Assembly: GCA_942492025.1 (NCBI GenBank)
Contig: CALODJ010000004.1
Span: 124,001-188,000, forward strand
Length of the DNA stretch: 64,000 nucleotides
Direction: 5' to 3'
Source: JABDQW01 sp942492025
GTDB taxonomy: Bacteria > Pseudomonadota > Gammaproteobacteria > SZUA-229
Shown: positions 61,253-64,000 of the stretch, in pieces
Numbering within the stretch: the first letter of the stretch is position 1
Layout of the letters: the number at the start of each line of letters is the position of its first letter
Position numbers and translations under genes: made by a program
The notes under the pieces: generated by a model
The model's input: the letters and a program-made list of their open reading frames with translations, nothing else
What the model was told of the DNA's origin: nothing
Database searches by the model: none

Positions 61253-62493
61253 CGAGCAACCGAAGTGTCCCGTTGCTGCTGATGCTGCTGGTGTTTCTCC
61301 CAGTCTTCGCTCAGAGCGATGTCGAAGCGCCGGGATCGCCGTTCCTCGAGCGCGCGATCACCCAGACCGAGGATGCCGTCACGATTACCGTGGCCGTGCC
61401 CAGCGATACCGAAACGCGGGAACTGTTTGGCGTCCCCCTGTACAAGCGAAAGATTCAACCCGTCTGGCTCGAGATCGCGAACGACCGGGAAACGCCCATC
61501 ACATTTCTCCCACTGGGTTTGGATCCAAAATATTTCACGCCGATCGAAAGCGCTTTTCTCGGCGTCGGCAGCGCTAGTGAAGCGGACATGAGCATGCGTA
61601 AGTTCTTTTTCGATCGCAGGATCAACATGTTTATCGATCCCGGTGAGAAACGCACCGGTTTCATGTTCACGCAGCTTCAGGAAGGTACGAAGTCGTTCAA
61701 CGTCGACGTTTATACCGATGACGACCGGATCGTAAATTTCACGTTCTTCGTGCCGGTGCCGGGCCTGAGGTTGGATCATCACGATGTCGACTGGGATAAC
61801 CTGTATCCCGAGGATCAGATCCGGGATCTCGACAAGGATGCGTTGATCGAAGCCTTGACAGCCATGCCCTGTTGCACGACGGACAAGGAATCGAAGGGCT
61901 CGGGCGATCCCCTGAATCTCGTCGTCATCGGTGCCGTCGATGACGTGTACTACGCGTTCCTCCGGGCCGGATGGGACGAGACCGAAGTCATCAGCAGGTC
62001 ATCGCTGACGAAGATGGCGAAAGCCTTCGTGGCCCGCAGTGAGTACCGGTATTCGCCCGTAAGCGGCCTTTATCTTTTCGGTCGGCCCCAGGACGTCGCG
62101 TTTCAGAAAGCCCGCGACAATATCGACGAGCGCAATCACCTCAGGCTCTGGATGTCACCGCTGCGTTTCGAGGGTGTTCCGGTCTGGATCGGTCAGATCA
62201 GTCGCGATATCGGCGTGCGTCTGACCGCGAAGACAATCACCACCCACAAGATCGATCCGGACGTGGACGAGACGCGCGAATACCTGGTGGAAAATCTTGC
62301 TTATTCGCAGGCGCTAGCCAAACTCGGATACGTGGATGGCGTGGGTGAGGCGACAATCGACGCGCCGCGAGCCAACCTGACCGGCGATCCCTATATCACC
62401 GACGGCAAGCGCGTCGTGCTCTGGATTTCGTCGCAGCCGAAGAATTTCGGCGAGATCGAAGACCTCGACTGGGGCGCTCAACCGATCCGATAA
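61249..62493 (+). CDS. LssY_C-like domain exported protein, copy 2
   Basis: 414 aa from the GTG at 61249 (overlap GTGA with copy 1), giving a signal peptide SVPLLLMLLVFLPVFAQS without lipobox. It parallels copy 1 throughout: ELFGVPLYKRKIQPVWLEIA, IDPGEKRTGFMFTQLQEGTK, LNLVVIGAVDDVYYAFLRAG, RPQDVAFQKARDNIDERNHL and LWMSPLRFEGVPVWIGQISR. A CC pair (AMPCCTTDKE) is present only here. The two are a tandem duplication that has diverged, now coupled; one lipid-anchored and one soluble periplasmic product is expected. Confidence 0.75.
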   Translation: MTSNRSVPLLLMLLVFLPVFAQSDVEAPGSPFLERAITQTEDAVTITVAVPSDTETRELFGVPLYKRKIQPVWLEIANDRETPITFLPLGLDPKYFTPIESAFLGVGSASEADMSMRKFFFDRRINMFIDPGEKRTGFMFTQLQEGTKSFNVDVYTDDDRIVNFTFFVPVPGLRLDHHDVDWDNLYPEDQIRDLDKDALIEALTAMPCCTTDKESKGSGDPLNLVVIGAVDDVYYAFLRAGWDETEVISRSSLTKMAKAFVARSEYRYSPVSGLYLFGRPQDVAFQKARDNIDERNHLRLWMSPLRFEGVPVWIGQISRDIGVRLTAKTITTHKIDPDVDETREYLVENLAYSQALAKLGYVDGVGEATIDAPRANLTGDPYITDGKRVVLWISSQPKNFGEIEDLDWGAQPIR

Positions 62494-62796
62494 TGAACGA
62501 TCGATCCGAAAAGAAGCGCCACGTCCGCCAGTTGGCGCGACTGCTTTCTACTCTACCCATGATCTCCTCAAATTTGTAAGTTTTGAAGAACTGGTACCGA
62601 GAGTGCCTATACACAAGTGGATCTTGAATCATATTAAAGAGAGATATCGCATTTAAAAGTAATGATCCACAGGTACTCAAACAAGCCTTACTCAATGCCG
62701 TTGGGATCCTAATGGTTTCCAGAAATAAAGATTCTCGATTCCGCGTGAATGACTAGTCTATTGTTTATTCGTAAATACGAGTTCACAATATGGATG

Positions 62797-62994
62797 TTAA
62801 AACTTGTAGGTCGCTTCGAGCGCGATGCGCCTGGCCTTGGTATACAGATCCGGAATATCGAAGGCCCCGTAGTGGAACGAGCGTTTCTCACCAAAGAAAT
62901 CCAGCGCCAGCTTATTGGAGAAATCCCGGCGGATTCCAAAGCGCGCATTTCCCTCGTGGAAGAAGAGAGTGGGTCGCTTCGATTTTCGCTGCAG
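62797..62994 (-). pseudogene. C-terminal fragment of an outer-membrane beta-barrel protein
   Basis: Minus-strand frame reads RPTLFFHEGNARFGIRRDFS, NKLALDFFGEKRSFHYGAFD, IPDLYTKARRIALEATYKF and stop. Alternating residues, paired strands and the terminal Tyr-Lys-Phe are those of a porin-like barrel's last strands. The frame is closed upstream and no start is evident, so only the end survives. The 62494-62796 gap shows nothing else. Confidence 0.55.
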
Positions 62995-63121
62995 TCAATG
63001 GGTGGACCCGCCCAGTCCTCTGGGTGGGTAAATCACTTCATTCACGACTGCGCTTGAGAATCGTCGTGTGTGACGGGCGGTCCAGTCCCTCTGACATTTC
63101 CACTTGGCAAAAGCCTTATGC

Positions 63122-64000
63122 CTACCGCGCCCTTTCAAGGTCAGGCAAGACCCAGGTCCTGTCGAGGAAGGCTTGCTTGGGCGAGTAGAGCCGGAAATAG
63201 GGGAACCAGGCCCGCCCCGCCTCGGTCGGGATCCAGTTCTTCGCCTTGTCCCCCGCAGGTTTGTCTGGTCCGAAGTAGATATCGACCGAGCCGTCAGAGT
63301 TCATGGCGAGTTCCATGCGCGAGGAACGATCGGCAACCTCGTACTTGTTGTTGATTAGCGTGCGGGTACTGACCTCATAAGCCGTGACTGACCAGAAGGT
63401 TTCGGCAGGGACATTGGCCGGTACGTGGAGGACGTAATTGGTGCCACCGTCGAGCCAGTCGCCGTCCTTGTCCTTGTAGGCCGCCAGATAGACCTGGCCC
63501 TTGCCCGTCTTCTGCCCGTGCATGGCGGGGTCGTTGGTCACGGCCTCGTAGAACCAGGCGGCGCGTCCGTCCAGCTCGTCGTAGTACTCCCGCCGCTGAT
63601 CTGGCGGCGAGACGGTGGCGAATTCCCACTTCGAACCGTCGACGTAATGAGAATCTTCGAGTCGCGGATTGAAGAAGTCATTGGCCTTGGCCATGGCCTC
63701 ACCGACCAGCGCCGCTTCGGTCAAAGTCTTCTTCTGTTCCGGCGTGGGGTTGAAGGGCTTGCCTTTTTCGATGCCCAGCGGCTTGAGCATGGCCATGAAG
63801 AAGCGGTCGCGTTCGGCCACCGGTTCTTTTTCGAGCCATTGGGCCATGCGTTCGAAATATTCGAATCCCTTCGGGGCTGCTGCCATCCAGGGTTTACCCT
63901 CGGGACGCATATAACCCCTTGGCTTCGGATTGTCTCTCTCGGCATACGGGTGGACGTGAATCTGTTCGAGATCCTTGAGACGCTGATTCTCGTCGGTCGC
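63122..64000 (-). CDS. DUF1254/DUF1214 domain protein (5' end beyond the window)
   Basis: The frame stays open to the right edge (codons before the internal Met at 63910 read IHVHPYAERDNPKPRGYM), so the N-terminus is missing. The visible part has the linker FFNPRLEDSHYVDGSKWEFA, WFYEAVTNDPAMHGQKTGKG, VYLAAYKDKDGDWLDGGTNY, VLHVPANVPAETFWSVTAYE and TLINNKYEVADRSS. The DUF1214 end is IYFGPDKPAGDKAKNWIPT and FPYFRLYSPKQAFLDRTWVL. These exported proteins are widespread and have no established function. It is oriented toward the LssY_C genes. Confidence 0.85.
   Translation of the reverse strand, partial: ATDENQRLKDLEQIHVHPYAERDNPKPRGYMRPEGKPWMAAAPKGFEYFERMAQWLEKEPVAERDRFFMAMLKPLGIEKGKPFNPTPEQKKTLTEAALVGEAMAKANDFFNPRLEDSHYVDGSKWEFATVSPPDQRREYYDELDGRAAWFYEAVTNDPAMHGQKTGKGQVYLAAYKDKDGDWLDGGTNYVLHVPANVPAETFWSVTAYEVSTRTLINNKYEVADRSSRMELAMNSDGSVDIYFGPDKPAGDKAKNWIPTEAGRAWFPYFRLYSPKQAFLDRTWVLPDLERAR

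Overview
The window reads as chromosome of a gammaproteobacterium, probably a sulfur-oxidising member near the Chromatiales. The support is gene order and content: crp next to yhfA, and a hemA / TPR lipoprotein / lolB / ispE / tRNA-Gln / prs / rplY / pth / ychF block in the order known from Pseudomonas. There is also a cytoplasmic SoeABC-type sulfite dehydrogenase. Assignment to a genus is not possible from the sequence alone.

Region 1 (1-10.5 kb) holds most of the tryptophan pathway: trpE (cut by the window edge), a TIGR03790 protein, trpG, trpD and trpC. After it come crp and yhfA (divergent), rep helicase, and a cytochrome c-FTR1 iron permease whose promoter carries a Fur-like box. Region 2 (10.8-24.7 kb) holds soeABC, a Ycf46-like AAA ATPase, mreBCD on the minus strand, gatCAB for Glu/Asp-tRNA amidotransferase, and cyaY. 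Region 3 (24.8-40.6 kb) has a large secreted Trp/Gly/Pro-repeat protein. It continues with the minus-strand operon hemA-prfA-prmC-(small HMA-like protein)-moeB-JAMM protease and the divergent outer-membrane/prs/translation block, ending at ychF and tRNA-Met.

The intergenic gaps of regions 1-3 are full of small non-coding elements. One family has paired CCGCAGAGGCGCAGAGG boxes around variable cargo. Another has CCCGCATTTCTCACCAG inverted ends. A third is a GTGCGC palindrome that has inserted into members of the other two families; an uninterrupted copy of one host element is present for comparison.

Region 4 (40.7-59.4 kb) is accessory DNA downstream of tRNA-Met. It contains a 141-bp near-perfect hairpin, an unrecognised 588-aa protein with a possible nuclease-like C-terminus, and a HEPN-like protein, with attC-like sites beside both. 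Next is a recombinase-in-trio (RIT) element that has landed inside a solo tyrosine recombinase gene at its catalytic-tyrosine codon. Beyond it are a GNAT gene and an ion-channel gene, each frameshifted at a homopolymer, and a five-gene radical SAM / split permease / ZIP / NifX-like operon. The region ends with a membrane protein carrying a formylglycine-generating-enzyme-like domain, an IS5/IS1182-type insertion sequence, and a truncated RelE/HigB-like toxin with its operator.

Region 5 (60-64 kb) has two tandem LssY_C-like exported proteins, a fragment of an outer-membrane barrel, and a DUF1254/DUF1214 protein that runs off the right edge.
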